Shown piece by piece: positions 49,967-59,378 of a DNA stretch of 64,000 nucleotides. The DNA lies in contig DAOOPM010000010.1 in assembly GCA_035388225.1 (NCBI GenBank), forward strand, positions 38,342 to 102,341, written 5' to 3'. Both the position numbers and the translations under genes were made by a program. Each line of letters starts with the position of its first letter. Position 1 is the stretch's first letter. The DNA comes from SB25 sp029560875 (GTDB taxonomy: Bacteria; Bacteroidota; Bacteroidia; Bacteroidales; Tenuifilaceae). Under the pieces are notes generated by a model. It ran no database searches. It saw only the letters and a list, made by a program, of their open reading frames with translations, and was not told the DNA's origin.

Positions 49967-51520
49967 ATGGTTAACACCGAGCTAGTAATTGATGTACGTG
50001 AAACTGAGATTGCTATAGCCCTTATTGAGAACAAACAGCTAGTTGAACTCAACAAGGAGAAAAGCAATGTGCAGTTTGCGGTTGGCGACATCTATCTCGG
50101 TAAGGTAAAGAAAATTATGCCCGGTCTGAATGCAGCCTTCGTAGATGTAGGGTACGAAAAGGATGCATTTCTCCACTACCTCGACCTTGGGCCTCAGTTC
50201 CAAACACACCACAAATACCTTCAGGCACATTACGCTCGAAAGGCAAAAACAATCCCCCTTTCAAAGGTAAAACTGGAGAAGGAGATTGATAAGGACGGCA
50301 AAATAAACCAAGTGCTCAGTTCGGGACAAGCAGTTTTGGTTCAGATTGCCAAAGAGCCAATTTCCACAAAAGGCCCACGCCTAACTTCGGAAATATCCAT
50401 TGCAGGTCGCAATTTGGTTCTAATTCCTTTTGCCGACAAGGTTTCTATTTCGCAAAAAATCAGCTCGCAGGAAGAGCGGAAAAGGTTGAAAAGACTCCTT
50501 GAGAGCATTGTTCCAAAAAATTTTGGTGTAATTGTTCGCACCGCTGCCGAAGGGAAGAAGGTGGCTGTGCTGGACGCAGAGCTGCGAAGCTTAATTAAAA
50601 AATGGGATATGACGGTTGAAAAGATGAAAACCGCCACTCTCCCATGCCAATTGGCCAGTGAGTTGAAGCGCACTTCGGCCATACTTAGGGATATGTTGAA
50701 TGGTTCATTCAACAGTATCCACGTAAACGACGAGAACGTTTACAACGACATCCGCGAGTATATTGAAACCATTGCTCCGGAGAAGGAAAAAATTGTAAAA
50801 CTTTACGACGGTAATGTTCCTATTTTCGACCAGTTCGGGATAGAAAAGCAGCTAAAATCGCTTTTCGGGAAAACTGTGTCCATTAAAAGCGGGGCATACC
50901 TAATTATAGAGCATACTGAAGCGCTTCACGTAATTGATGTTAACAGCGGAAACCGTTCAAAGTCAGGAAACGACCAGGAGACCAATGCGCTAGAGGTAAA
51001 TCTAGCAGCTGTTGACGAAATTGCACGCCAACTCCGACTACGCGATATGGGTGGGATTATCGTAGTAGACTTCATTGATATGCACCAGAACGAGAACAGA
51101 CAAATGGTGTTTGAAAAAATGAGGGAGTTGATGGCCAAGGACAGAGCAAAGCACAACATCTTGCCACTGAGCAAGTTTGGACTTATGCAGATTACCCGCC
51201 AGCGTGTACGCCCCGAAATGCATATCGACACACTGGAGAAGTGTCCAACCTGCAAGGGTAGCGGCGAGGTTAGTCCTGTGGTAATTTTTGACGAGCAGAT
51301 TGAGAATCAACTCTCGTTCCTTGCCTCCGAACGCAATTACAAAAGCATTACCATTAAGCTGCACCCCTACATTGCAGCGTTTTTAAACAAGGGATTTATT
51401 TCGAAGCGGATTAAGTGGATGCTAAAGTACAAAAGCCGTGTAAGGATTGTCCCAATTTCATCGTACCATTTTTTGGAGTACCATTTTTTCGACTCCGACG
51501 ATATCGAGATAGAATTATAG
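49967..51520 (+). CDS. rng: Ribonuclease G (RNase E/G family)
   Basis: The 517-residue endoribonuclease processes rRNA 5' ends and decays mRNA. An S1 domain (about residues 35-125; VGDIYLGKVKKIMPGLNAAFVDVG) leads to a 5'-sensor/RNase H-like region. The catalytic Asp pair is in HVIDVNSGNRS and IIVVDFIDM. A CPTC zinc-link is in LEKCPTCKGSGEV (about 425-437). It lacks the RNase E scaffold tail. ATG 49967 begins MVNTELVIDVRETEIAIA, as usual for the family; an earlier frame start at 49934 falls beside the leader hairpin. Confidence 0.94.
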   Translation: MVNTELVIDVRETEIAIALIENKQLVELNKEKSNVQFAVGDIYLGKVKKIMPGLNAAFVDVGYEKDAFLHYLDLGPQFQTHHKYLQAHYARKAKTIPLSKVKLEKEIDKDGKINQVLSSGQAVLVQIAKEPISTKGPRLTSEISIAGRNLVLIPFADKVSISQKISSQEERKRLKRLLESIVPKNFGVIVRTAAEGKKVAVLDAELRSLIKKWDMTVEKMKTATLPCQLASELKRTSAILRDMLNGSFNSIHVNDENVYNDIREYIETIAPEKEKIVKLYDGNVPIFDQFGIEKQLKSLFGKTVSIKSGAYLIIEHTEALHVIDVNSGNRSKSGNDQETNALEVNLAAVDEIARQLRLRDMGGIIVVDFIDMHQNENRQMVFEKMRELMAKDRAKHNILPLSKFGLMQITRQRVRPEMHIDTLEKCPTCKGSGEVSPVVIFDEQIENQLSFLASERNYKSITIKLHPYIAAFLNKGFISKRIKWMLKYKSRVRIVPISSYHFLEYHFFDSDDIEIEL

Positions 51521-51528
51521 CCAACCGT

Positions 51529-51557
51529 AACCCGCCTCTAGGAGGCGGGTTTTTTTT
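51529..51557 (+). terminator. Strong Rho-independent terminator after rng
   Basis: AACCCGCCTC / GAGGCGGGTT is a perfect 10-bp GC-rich stem with a 3-base loop, followed by TTTTTTT. Confidence 0.93.
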
Positions 51558-51636
51558 ATTTTGTTAAGAACTATATATATTTCTTAATGCAGACAAAAAT
51601 TAAAAAATTGTAAATTCGCAGAAACAATATAAGACT

Positions 51637-52272
51637 ATGGAAACCTTGAAACAAAAAATACGAGATTTAGCAGAACTTTACTCTACAAATCTAAAGAAAC
51701 AGATAAAGCAAAGGAAAGAAGAAATGTTATCTGATGACAATTCACATCATCTAATATATCGAGTTTTAGGGATATCGAATGAAGAAGGTAAAATTATTGA
51801 CGAATACCAAAACACAGGTAGGTTTTTATATAAATATGCAGGTACTTTCTTAGAAGAAGCAGCTACAATGTGTTTAAAATATAAATACCCTAATGGCGAG
51901 AAAACAAAAGTTGTCAATAATATTGGACAAAAACCAAAAACTTTTGAAATTGACTTTTTGAATGGAAACGATGCTATCGAAGTAAAGTGGAGAGATGCAA
52001 CAACTGACGGAGACCACATCACCAAAGAACACACAAGAGTGCAAGTAATTAGCAGTTATGATTACACTCCTGTTAGAATTATGTTTTATTATCCACAAAG
52101 AGAACAAGCCATTAAAATACAGCAAACACTCAAAACACTATATACTGGAGTTGGAGGCAAATATTATGGAGGAGATGAAGCTTGGGATTTTTTAAAAACA
52201 TATACAGGCATTGACTTAAAAAACATTTTAACGGAAATTGCAAACAACAATAACAAAGTAAGTGGAAATTAA
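51637..52272 (+). CDS. Type II restriction endonuclease, ApaLI-like family
   Basis: The 211-residue protein has the segment PKTFEIDFLNGNDAIEVKWRD followed by ATTDGDHITKEHTRV. It carries a PD-(D/E)XK-like core (D-x7-E-V-K: Asp near residue 107, Glu and Lys near 115-117) and matches my memory of the ApaLI-like family (recognition GTGCAC in the type enzyme). It is visibly more A+T rich than neighbouring genes and sits with its methyltransferase between rng and dsbD, a sign of horizontal transfer. Family confidence is moderate; the target site is not determined here. Confidence 0.72.
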   Translation: METLKQKIRDLAELYSTNLKKQIKQRKEEMLSDDNSHHLIYRVLGISNEEGKIIDEYQNTGRFLYKYAGTFLEEAATMCLKYKYPNGEKTKVVNNIGQKPKTFEIDFLNGNDAIEVKWRDATTDGDHITKEHTRVQVISSYDYTPVRIMFYYPQREQAIKIQQTLKTLYTGVGGKYYGGDEAWDFLKTYTGIDLKNILTEIANNNNKVSGN

Positions 52273-53476
52273 TAGTATAATTCACGGAGACTGTGTTAAG
52301 GTAATGAAATATATAGAATCAGAAAAAATTGATTTAATATATTTTGATCCTCCTTTTTACACACAAAAAACACACTCTCTTTCAAATCGTGAAAACTCAA
52401 AAACCTATGAGTTTGATGACAAATTTGACTCATTAAACGATTATCTTAATCTAATTGAGAATGTATTAATTGAAAGCAAAAGAGTATTGAAAAATAGTGG
52501 AAGTATTTTTTTACATTGTGACAAAAATGCATCTCATTACATAAGAACATTGCTGGATAAGGTATTTGGGTATGATAATTTCCAAAACGAGATTATCTGG
52601 ACTTATAAGCGTTGGTCAAATTCAAAAAAAGGATTACTAAACTCTCATCAAGTAATCTTTTTTTATTCTAAATCTCAAGATTTCACATTCAACACAATAT
52701 ATACAGATTATTCTGCCACGACAAACATAGACCAAATATTACAAGAAAGACAAAGGAATAACAAAGGTAAAACTTCATATAAAAAAGATGAAGATGGTAA
52801 CATAATAATATGTAAAGAGAAAAAAGGAGTACCGCTCTCAGATGTTTGGGAAATACCTTTTCTAAACCCAAAAGCAAAAGAACGAGTAGGTTATCCAACT
52901 CAAAAACCAGTTTCATTACTAAATCAAATTATAAAGATTGCTTCAAATGAAGGTGATATTGTATTAGACCCTTTTTGTGGAAGCGGAACAACTTGTGTTT
53001 CGGCAAAACTGCTTGACAGAAAATTCATCGGAATCGATCGATCAATTGATGCTGTTAATTTAACAAAATCAAGATTAGAGAAAATGGTTATATCTGAGTC
53101 GTTTTTATTAAAAAAAGGGGTAGAAGAATATATTGAAAAAAGTGAAAAAGAATTATCAATCCTTTCAAGCATTGGTGCTTTTCCTGTGCAGAGAAACTCT
53201 GGAATTGATGGTTTCTTAAAAGAACATCATGAAGAAAGTCCTGTTCCGATAAAAATTCAAAGTCTTTATGAAACATTAGAAGACGCCATTGAAAAGATTG
53301 AAAGAGCAACAATTGGTAAAAATTTTAAAATGAAAATCGTCATTCAAACAAGAAATACGATTTCAAATCATCTGTTTCCTCTACCTTCCAACGTCAAAAT
53401 AATCAAAATGCCCGAGATCCAATTAAATGAATTAATCAAGTCTCAAAAGGAATTCAAAAATTCTCAAAAAATTTAA
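52262..53476 (+). CDS. DNA methyltransferase (beta-class N6-adenine/N4-cytosine) with nuclease-like tail
   Basis: The 404-residue enzyme begins at GTG 52262, overlapping the restriction gene by 11 bases. Motif IV is DPPFYTQ (about residues 29-35) near the N-terminus and motif I is LDPFCGSGTTC (about 235-245) near the middle, the beta-class order. VGYPTQKPVSLL precedes motif I. A C-terminal extension (about 275-404) has RNSGIDGFLK, then PVPIKIQ about a dozen residues later, which resembles the D...x-K-hydrophobic-Q core of Mrr-like nuclease folds. It would protect the host from the endonuclease. Sequence alone does not fix A versus C methylation. Confidence 0.85.
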   Translation: MEINSIIHGDCVKVMKYIESEKIDLIYFDPPFYTQKTHSLSNRENSKTYEFDDKFDSLNDYLNLIENVLIESKRVLKNSGSIFLHCDKNASHYIRTLLDKVFGYDNFQNEIIWTYKRWSNSKKGLLNSHQVIFFYSKSQDFTFNTIYTDYSATTNIDQILQERQRNNKGKTSYKKDEDGNIIICKEKKGVPLSDVWEIPFLNPKAKERVGYPTQKPVSLLNQIIKIASNEGDIVLDPFCGSGTTCVSAKLLDRKFIGIDRSIDAVNLTKSRLEKMVISESFLLKKGVEEYIEKSEKELSILSSIGAFPVQRNSGIDGFLKEHHEESPVPIKIQSLYETLEDAIEKIERATIGKNFKMKIVIQTRNTISNHLFPLPSNVKIIKMPEIQLNELIKSQKEFKNSQKI

Positions 53477-53558
53477 AAAACATTTTATCTACCGTAACTT
53501 GCTAAAACAATATTATTACAGCATGATATATATCAAAATCTATATATCTAATATTGAC

Positions 53559-53566
53559 TATATTTG
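53559..53566 (+). promoter_or_regulatory. -7 box for dsbD
   Basis: TATATTTG is an exact TAnnTTTG match 62 nt before ATG 53629. It falls inside the 25-residue upstream extension of the frame (from 53554), which argues for the downstream ATG. No clear -33 box is present. Confidence 0.5.
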
Positions 53567-53628
53567 CAACTATTAAACCTTTGTTTAATTCAATTTGTCT
53601 ATTACAAAAAAACAAAAATAATATCACT

Positions 53629-55656
53629 ATGAATAGAATTAAGCGTGCGTTATTATCCCTGTTGGTGCTTGCAGGCTTAACTGCAAACGCCCAAATGGAT
53701 GACCCAATACAGTGGAGCGGTTCAGCAAAAAAAGTTGATGGTAACAAGTATGAAATCACTATTATCGCTAAAATTGATGAGGGTTGGCATTTGTATGCAA
53801 CTAAACTTCCAGAGGGCGGTCCACTTCCAACAAGTTTCACTTTCAATGAGCCTAAAGGCTATAAGTTAATTGGCGAAGTTAAAGAACTTACTAAATCGAC
53901 TACCGAGCACGATGAGGTATTTAACCTTGACCTATCGTACTTTGCGAAAGAGGCAAAATTCAGCCAAATTGTTGAGTTAACAGGCAGCGAGGCAACCGCT
54001 AGCATTGGTGTAGAATATCAAGCCTGCTATGCGGATAAGTGTATTTACCTTGAAAAAGATATCACCGTTGCGTTAAAAGCAGATGCCGATGTTGCGGCAA
54101 CTACAGCTGAACAAAAAACAGAAGAAACTTCAACTATAGCAGCAGAGACAACAACAGAAGTTCCATCACCCAAAAAAACCGAAGAGAAAGATTCATCGCT
54201 TTGGGTGTTCTTCTTTATTGCTTTTGGAGCAGGGCTACTTGGCCTTTTAACACCTTGTGTATTCCCTATGATTCCTATGACTGTGTCGTTCTTTATGGGA
54301 AAACAGCAAAACAAGATGAATGCAATTATAAACGCATTGGTATTTGGAATTTCAATCATAGTTCTTTACACATCGTTAGGATTCATAGTTTCACTATTCA
54401 ACCTTGGTTCTGATTTTGCCACTACACTAACATCGCACTGGATAACCAACACAATATTCTTTGTACTATTCATTGCATTTGCCGCATCATTCTTTGGATT
54501 ATTTGAGATAGTGCTACCCGGCAGCCTTGCAAACAAAACCGATAGCAAAGCTGACAGAGGTGGTTTTATAGGTTCATTCTTTATGGCATTAACTACGGTA
54601 ATTGTAAGTTTATCGTGCGTAGGTCCAATTGTAGGAGCATTGCTGGTTGAGGCAGCATCGGGACTTGGTGCAAAACCAATTATTGGTATGTTTGGTTTCT
54701 CATTGGCATTCTCTATTCCATTCACACTATTCGCAATATTCCCATCGTGGTTGAACTCACTACCACGCTCAGGCGGATGGATGAACTCCGTTAAGGTTGT
54801 CCTTGGGTTTATTGTTCTTGCATTCTCATTAAAATTCTTAACCACCATTGACCAATCGTATGGGTTAGATTTCTTAAGCCGCGATATTTTTATTGCAATT
54901 TGGATTGTAATTGCTGTACTACTTGGATTCTACCTACTGGGCAAGTTGAAGTTTGAACTCGACTCAGAGGTTAAGCACGTTAGTGTATTCCGACTATTCC
55001 TTGCTATTGCAAGTTTTACCTTTGCAGTTTACCTTATTCCTGGGCTTTTCGGAGCGCCCCTTCAAGCAATCTCTGGATTACTACCTCCACAATCGAGTCA
55101 AAAGTTTGATTTAACTAAGAACAGCAACCAAGTTATAATAACAGGCTCAAATGTTAGCGTTAACGACAACTCATCGCTTTGCGATGAACCTAAATACGCC
55201 GATTTTCTCCACCTACCGCACAACCTCCAAGGTTACTTTGACTATGACCAAGCATTGAAATGTGCTAGGGAAAAAGGCAAACCATTGTTCATTGATTTTG
55301 TTGGTCACACCTGCGCAAACTGCAAGGAGATGGAAGCAAAAGTATGGAGCGACCCACGAGTTCTTGAGCGTTTACGCAGAGACTACATAATTGTAGCACT
55401 TTATGTTGATGACAGAACTGAACTTCCCGAAAACGAATGGGTAACCTCAAAACGCGACGGTAAGGTAAAGAAGACTATTGGCAAAAAGAATGCTGATTTT
55501 CAGGCAACCCGTTTCAACATGAACGGACAACCATACTATGCATTATTCGACAAAAACGAACAAACCCTTGTTGAGCCAAGAGGCTACAACCTAGATATTG
55601 AAGAGTTCATTAAGTTCTTGGATAAGGGTGTAGAGGAATTCAAGAATAGACAATAG
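53629..55656 (+). CDS. dsbD: Thiol:disulfide interchange protein DsbD
   Basis: The 675-residue inner-membrane protein carries reductant from cytosolic thioredoxin to the periplasm. It has a signal peptide (ending LTANAQM), an N-terminal DsbD-alpha domain (about residues 22-150) with a Cys pair in EYQACYADKCIYLEK, and an eight-helix beta domain with the Cys of LTPCVFPMIPM and of SCVGPIVGALL. The C-terminal thioredoxin domain (about 535-675) has the motif HTCANCKEME (CxxC). ATG 53629 starts the signal peptide; the earlier frame start would place a promoter box inside the gene. Confidence 0.94.
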   Translation: MNRIKRALLSLLVLAGLTANAQMDDPIQWSGSAKKVDGNKYEITIIAKIDEGWHLYATKLPEGGPLPTSFTFNEPKGYKLIGEVKELTKSTTEHDEVFNLDLSYFAKEAKFSQIVELTGSEATASIGVEYQACYADKCIYLEKDITVALKADADVAATTAEQKTEETSTIAAETTTEVPSPKKTEEKDSSLWVFFFIAFGAGLLGLLTPCVFPMIPMTVSFFMGKQQNKMNAIINALVFGISIIVLYTSLGFIVSLFNLGSDFATTLTSHWITNTIFFVLFIAFAASFFGLFEIVLPGSLANKTDSKADRGGFIGSFFMALTTVIVSLSCVGPIVGALLVEAASGLGAKPIIGMFGFSLAFSIPFTLFAIFPSWLNSLPRSGGWMNSVKVVLGFIVLAFSLKFLTTIDQSYGLDFLSRDIFIAIWIVIAVLLGFYLLGKLKFELDSEVKHVSVFRLFLAIASFTFAVYLIPGLFGAPLQAISGLLPPQSSQKFDLTKNSNQVIITGSNVSVNDNSSLCDEPKYADFLHLPHNLQGYFDYDQALKCAREKGKPLFIDFVGHTCANCKEMEAKVWSDPRVLERLRRDYIIVALYVDDRTELPENEWVTSKRDGKVKKTIGKKNADFQATRFNMNGQPYYALFDKNEQTLVEPRGYNLDIEEFIKFLDKGVEEFKNRQ

Positions 55657-55680
55657 GATTTATAAGTCAACACCTATACG

Positions 55681-55705
55681 AAAGGCTGCAGAATTGCAGC
55701 CTTTT
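55681..55705 (+). terminator. Terminator after dsbD
   Basis: AAAGGCTGCA / TGCAGCCTTT is a perfect 10-bp stem with a 4-base loop followed by T-rich sequence. It lies between convergent genes and may also end the minus-strand lnt unit. Confidence 0.75.
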
Positions 55706-55765
55706 ACTTTTATCCATCACATATAATGCTGTCAGGCTTTGAAACCCTTAAAGAGTTATTTTCAA

Positions 55766-56035
55766 TTAATCAGAACCACCACCATCGCCTCCCCCAGAAT
55801 CAGAGGAGCTATCGCTGCCAGAATCGCCACCCCAGGAGTCTCCTGCCCCGGAGCCACCGAATGAGCCCCCTCCGCCTCCATCAAAAGTATCGGACGAACT
55901 ATCGGGCATAAACGAACTTCCTGAGTCGTAAAACCCGGAAGAACTGTCGCCAGTACCTCTCCTTCTACTTCTACTTCTGAAAAGAATTAGAAGAAAAACA
56001 ATGACGACTGCTGCTATTACAATAAAACCAAACAT
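55766..56035 (-). CDS. Small single-pass membrane protein with a Ser/Gly/Asp-rich tail
   Basis: From ATG 56035 the 89-residue product is one hydrophobic helix (MFGFIVIAAVVIVFLLILF), a basic stop-transfer cluster (RSRSRRR), and a low-complexity tail of Ser, Gly and Asp. A longer frame from 56167 would overlap lnt and add an implausible N-terminus, so I prefer the short form. It is 31 bases after the lnt stop on the same strand. The positive cluster predicts the acidic tail is cytosolic. Small proteins with such tails are often conserved only in composition; function is unknown. Confidence 0.55.
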   Translation of the reverse strand: MFGFIVIAAVVIVFLLILFRSRSRRRGTGDSSSGFYDSGSSFMPDSSSDTFDGGGGGSFGGSGAGDSWGGDSGSDSSSDSGGGDGGGSD

Positions 56036-56066
56036 ATACGTTGCATTTAATTGATACAATTTACAA

Positions 56067-57683
56067 CTATTTTGCTTTAGATTTATCTCTCCTAAAAAAA
56101 CGTGAGAAGGCAACAGCAAAAGCAAGTAAGGCCATGAATGCTGATAAACGACCAATATAATCGCCATTCTTAGCGTAATAGGTTAACTTATTATTAGCAT
56201 TTATTGTTCCTGAGATAGTTCCTCGCTTCCACCAACCGAGCGATTCAACCACATCGCCACGTTGGTTTATAATTGCTGATATACCTGTGTTGGCGGAACG
56301 CGCAATTGACCGACGCATCTCAATAGCCCTAATCCTAGAGAAAGTTAAGTGCTGAACGTAGCCCGGAGTATCGCCCCACCAGCCATCGTTTGTAATTACA
56401 AACAAAAGATTTGCGCCATTCTTAACATAATCCGATACATACTCGCCAAAAACTGATTCGTAGCAAATAATTGGGCCTACGCCATATTCTCCATTCGAGG
56501 ATTTGAAAACACCTCTGTTGGGCTGAAAGCCTAAACTACCTGTAATGCCCCCTAAATCAACAGAATACTCTTCTAAAAATCTCATATACTGAGGATAGGG
56601 CATCATTTCAACACCAACCACAAGTTTCGATTTATGGTAAACTGGCAAATTGCTTGTGGAATCAATCTGAATAGCAGCATTAAACCTATCATAATAAAAA
56701 CCTTCATCATAAGGATACTTGCGCGCGGTTGGAGGAATTACATCGGTTTGAGAGTATAACTTCAACGATGTCATACCTATAATCCACTTCAACCGAGGAT
56801 TAGCATCAACAAAATATTTAATCCTTAGAATGCTAGGGTTAGTATGAAGTTGTTCCTCCCATAACCTATCGTCAATGGCTGTTTCGGGGCATACAACATA
56901 ATCGGTGGTACTATCGACTGATTGTTTGGCGAGGTTCAAGATAATCTCCTGCTGCTGCTCATTGGTTAAGCCGCTAAACTTCTCGTTATATGGGTCAATA
57001 TTGGGTTGTACAACAACCACATTTACAGGATTTGGTCTCTCCTCGTATTTATAAAAGATTGCCAATGAAATAATTGTAGGCACAAGCACTATAATTGCCA
57101 AATCGATGGAATACCAGTAGATTCGACCATAGTTTTTTTCGCGCCAAGCAGTGAAAAATCCTAACACAAAGAAATTTATCACTAAAATCCAAAGCGAACC
57201 ACCCAGAATCCCAGTGTATTCGTACCACTGAATAAGCCAAGTATGGTTACCTATTCCATTCCCCAACGATAACCAAGGCCAGGCAATCTCGGAGTTATGA
57301 AAGAATTGCTCATAAGCAACCCACAATGTAACAAACCCAAACATCGCAACAGTTCTACCGGCGTGCTTTCTGATAAAGTAGTAACCAGCCATTACAAGGG
57401 TCATCATAAAAGCTGTTATAAGAAATGCTGCTATAGCACCAAAAAGTGTTGCATTATAAATCCACCATACCGACAATGCAGCCCAAGTGAAAAAAGTTAC
57501 AAACGAAACAAATATCACCTTCCAGAAACCGCTATTGTTATCGAATAGCCTGTCGAGCGCTAACAAAAACGGAACAAATCCAAAAAACACAGTAATACTT
57601 GGCAAACTCTCGTACCACGAGAGGGCCAACAGCAGACCGCTAAGAATCCCAAGGAATATCGGACGATTAAAAAACTTCAACAT
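56067..57683 (-). CDS. lnt: Apolipoprotein N-acyltransferase
   Basis: The 538-residue inner-membrane enzyme adds the third acyl chain to lipoprotein N-termini. Six to seven helices (about residues 8-215) precede a nitrilase-like periplasmic domain. The catalytic triad is visible as Glu in VVCPETAIDD, Lys in VYHKSKLVVGVEMMPYP and Cys in IICYESVFGEY. A final helix closes the protein. Many lipoprotein genes nearby (gldD, dipeptidase, transglutaminase) are potential substrates. Confidence 0.94.
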   Translation of the reverse strand: MLKFFNRPIFLGILSGLLLALSWYESLPSITVFFGFVPFLLALDRLFDNNSGFWKVIFVSFVTFFTWAALSVWWIYNATLFGAIAAFLITAFMMTLVMAGYYFIRKHAGRTVAMFGFVTLWVAYEQFFHNSEIAWPWLSLGNGIGNHTWLIQWYEYTGILGGSLWILVINFFVLGFFTAWREKNYGRIYWYSIDLAIIVLVPTIISLAIFYKYEERPNPVNVVVVQPNIDPYNEKFSGLTNEQQQEIILNLAKQSVDSTTDYVVCPETAIDDRLWEEQLHTNPSILRIKYFVDANPRLKWIIGMTSLKLYSQTDVIPPTARKYPYDEGFYYDRFNAAIQIDSTSNLPVYHKSKLVVGVEMMPYPQYMRFLEEYSVDLGGITGSLGFQPNRGVFKSSNGEYGVGPIICYESVFGEYVSDYVKNGANLLFVITNDGWWGDTPGYVQHLTFSRIRAIEMRRSIARSANTGISAIINQRGDVVESLGWWKRGTISGTINANNKLTYYAKNGDYIGRLSAFMALLAFAVAFSRFFRRDKSKAK

Positions 57684-57792
57684 ACAACAAAATCGTTATT
57701 TTATGAATCTTGCAAAAATTTTAAAATTTGCATTTATGCAAAACTCCCGTAAAGATAAACTTTTTGCATATCGAGAAGTTATAGATAAATAG

Positions 57793-57800
57793 TATTTTTG
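57793..57800 (+). promoter_or_regulatory. -7 box for the aldehyde dehydrogenase gene
   Basis: TATTTTTG fits TAnnTTTG, 49 nt before the ATG at 57850; a TTTG occurs 26 bases upstream, slightly far. Confidence 0.4.
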
Positions 57801-57849
57801 GTTAATAATTACATACAAAAGGATAGCCAAACGAAACATACATTAAGCA

Positions 57850-59271
57850 ATGAAAAAGTACACACCATACGTTGGAGGTGAATTCATTCCGACCAACACC
57901 TCATACCAAGTGATATGTCCTTGGGATAAGCAGGTTGTTGCTGATGTTGATTTAGCAGGAACAGAACAATTAGAATTGGCCATTGCAAAGGCTGAAAAAG
58001 CCAAAGAGTTAATGGCCAACCTGCCATCGTTCAAGAGGTATGAAATATTAATGGATATTGCCTTAAAAATCAAGGAAAGACGCAACGAACTGGCCAGTAT
58101 TCTATCGTTAGAAGCAGGCAAACCCTTAAAATTAGCATTAGGTGAGGTTGATAGAGCCATTCAGGTTTTTGTAGTAGCCGCAGAAGAATCGAAACGTCTT
58201 CCTTCGGAAGTTATACAAATTGACTGGACACCAGCGGGTGAGGGCAAAGAGGGAATTGTAAAGTATTTCCCAATTGGACTAATCGCAGGGATATCGCCAT
58301 TTAACTTTCCACTAAACTTAAGTGTTCACAAAATTGCACCTGCAATAGCATCGGGTTGTCCCATAATACTAAAGCCAGCCCGTTCTACACCTATATCAGC
58401 ATTAATTCTTGCCGAAATAATTGATACCACAGCATTACCAAAGGGGGCTTTTAGCGTTCTGCCTATGGATAGAGTTGCCGGCAATCAACTTGTAACCGAC
58501 GAGCGTTTTGCCATGTTATCGTTCACAGGGTCGCCACAAGTGGGCTGGAAAATGAAGAATCAGGCTGGACGAAAAAAGGTTGTACTAGAACTTGGTGGTA
58601 ACGCAGGGGTTATTGTAACTCCCTCTGCCAACCTTGATATTGCTATTAGCAAATGCGTAACTGGGGCATTTGCCTACTCTGGTCAGGTATGCATTCATAC
58701 CCAAAGAATTTTCGTTCATACAAGCATCTTCGATAAATTCATTGAAGGATTTGTAGTGAGTACTTCGAAGATGAAGCAAGGCCACCCCTCCGACAGCAAC
58801 ACCGATATCTCCGCAATGATTGACGAGGAAAATGCAATGAGAGTGGAGGAATGGATAAATGAATCGGTAGAGCAGGGCGCTAAAGTACTTTACGGAGGAA
58901 AACGCGATGGTTGTTTTGTACAGCCCACAATTATTACAAACACCAAGCAGAACATGAAGGTTTGTGCAATGGAGGTGTTTGGCCCAGTAGTTGTTATTGA
59001 ACCATACGAGAATTTTGTGGACGCCATAGAGATGACAAACTCATCGGAGTTTGGATTGCAAGCGGGAGTGTTTACTAATCATATTGACGAAATGAACTAT
59101 GCTTTCCTCAAACTTGAGGTAGGCGGAGTTATAATTAACGACGTACCAACCTTCCGGGTTGACCATATGCCGTACGGCGGAGTTAAAAACTCAGGTTTTG
59201 GCCGCGAAGGTGTTAAATATGCCATACACGAAATGCTAGAGCCCAAACTATTGGTTAAAAATTTTTTGTGA
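57850..59271 (+). CDS. NAD(P)-dependent aldehyde dehydrogenase
   Basis: The 473-residue enzyme has the ALDH fold: LIAGISPFNFPLNL and ILKPARSTPISALIL (cofactor site), the catalytic Glu in VVLELGGNAGVIV, the catalytic Cys in YSGQVCIHTQRIF, and the C-terminal PYGGVKNSGFGREG. Closest patterns are the glyceraldehyde/lactaldehyde or succinate-semialdehyde type, but the natural substrate is not decided. No pathway partner is adjacent. Confidence 0.9.
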   Translation: MKKYTPYVGGEFIPTNTSYQVICPWDKQVVADVDLAGTEQLELAIAKAEKAKELMANLPSFKRYEILMDIALKIKERRNELASILSLEAGKPLKLALGEVDRAIQVFVVAAEESKRLPSEVIQIDWTPAGEGKEGIVKYFPIGLIAGISPFNFPLNLSVHKIAPAIASGCPIILKPARSTPISALILAEIIDTTALPKGAFSVLPMDRVAGNQLVTDERFAMLSFTGSPQVGWKMKNQAGRKKVVLELGGNAGVIVTPSANLDIAISKCVTGAFAYSGQVCIHTQRIFVHTSIFDKFIEGFVVSTSKMKQGHPSDSNTDISAMIDEENAMRVEEWINESVEQGAKVLYGGKRDGCFVQPTIITNTKQNMKVCAMEVFGPVVVIEPYENFVDAIEMTNSSEFGLQAGVFTNHIDEMNYAFLKLEVGGVIINDVPTFRVDHMPYGGVKNSGFGREGVKYAIHEMLEPKLLVKNFL

Positions 59272-59340
59272 TGATATAAAACAGTTTTATTAATTAGAGC
59301 TAACTATAATTTATGCCGATCCTCTTTTGGCGATAATTGT

Positions 59341-59348
59341 TATATTTG
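59341..59348 (+). promoter_or_regulatory. -7 box for the LysE-type exporter gene
   Basis: TATATTTG is an exact TAnnTTTG match 30 nt before the ATG at 59379. Confidence 0.45.
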
Positions 59349-59378
59349 CGTTCTAAAAATCGATTTCAATAAAAAATA

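Noticed and set aside
51637..53476. Restriction-modification pair as part of a larger defence island
   Set aside because: Both flanks are housekeeping genes (rng, dsbD) with normal signals, and no further defence gene is seen.
53554..53628. 25-residue extension of dsbD
   Set aside because: It includes a -7 box and lacks signal-peptide character; ATG 53629 starts the leader.
54045..54848. Minus-strand frames opposite dsbD
   Set aside because: They are antisense shadows of the membrane helices of dsbD.
56036..56167. Extended form of the small Ser/Gly/Asp protein overlapping lnt
   Set aside because: The extension overlaps the end of lnt in another frame and gives no sensible N-terminus.
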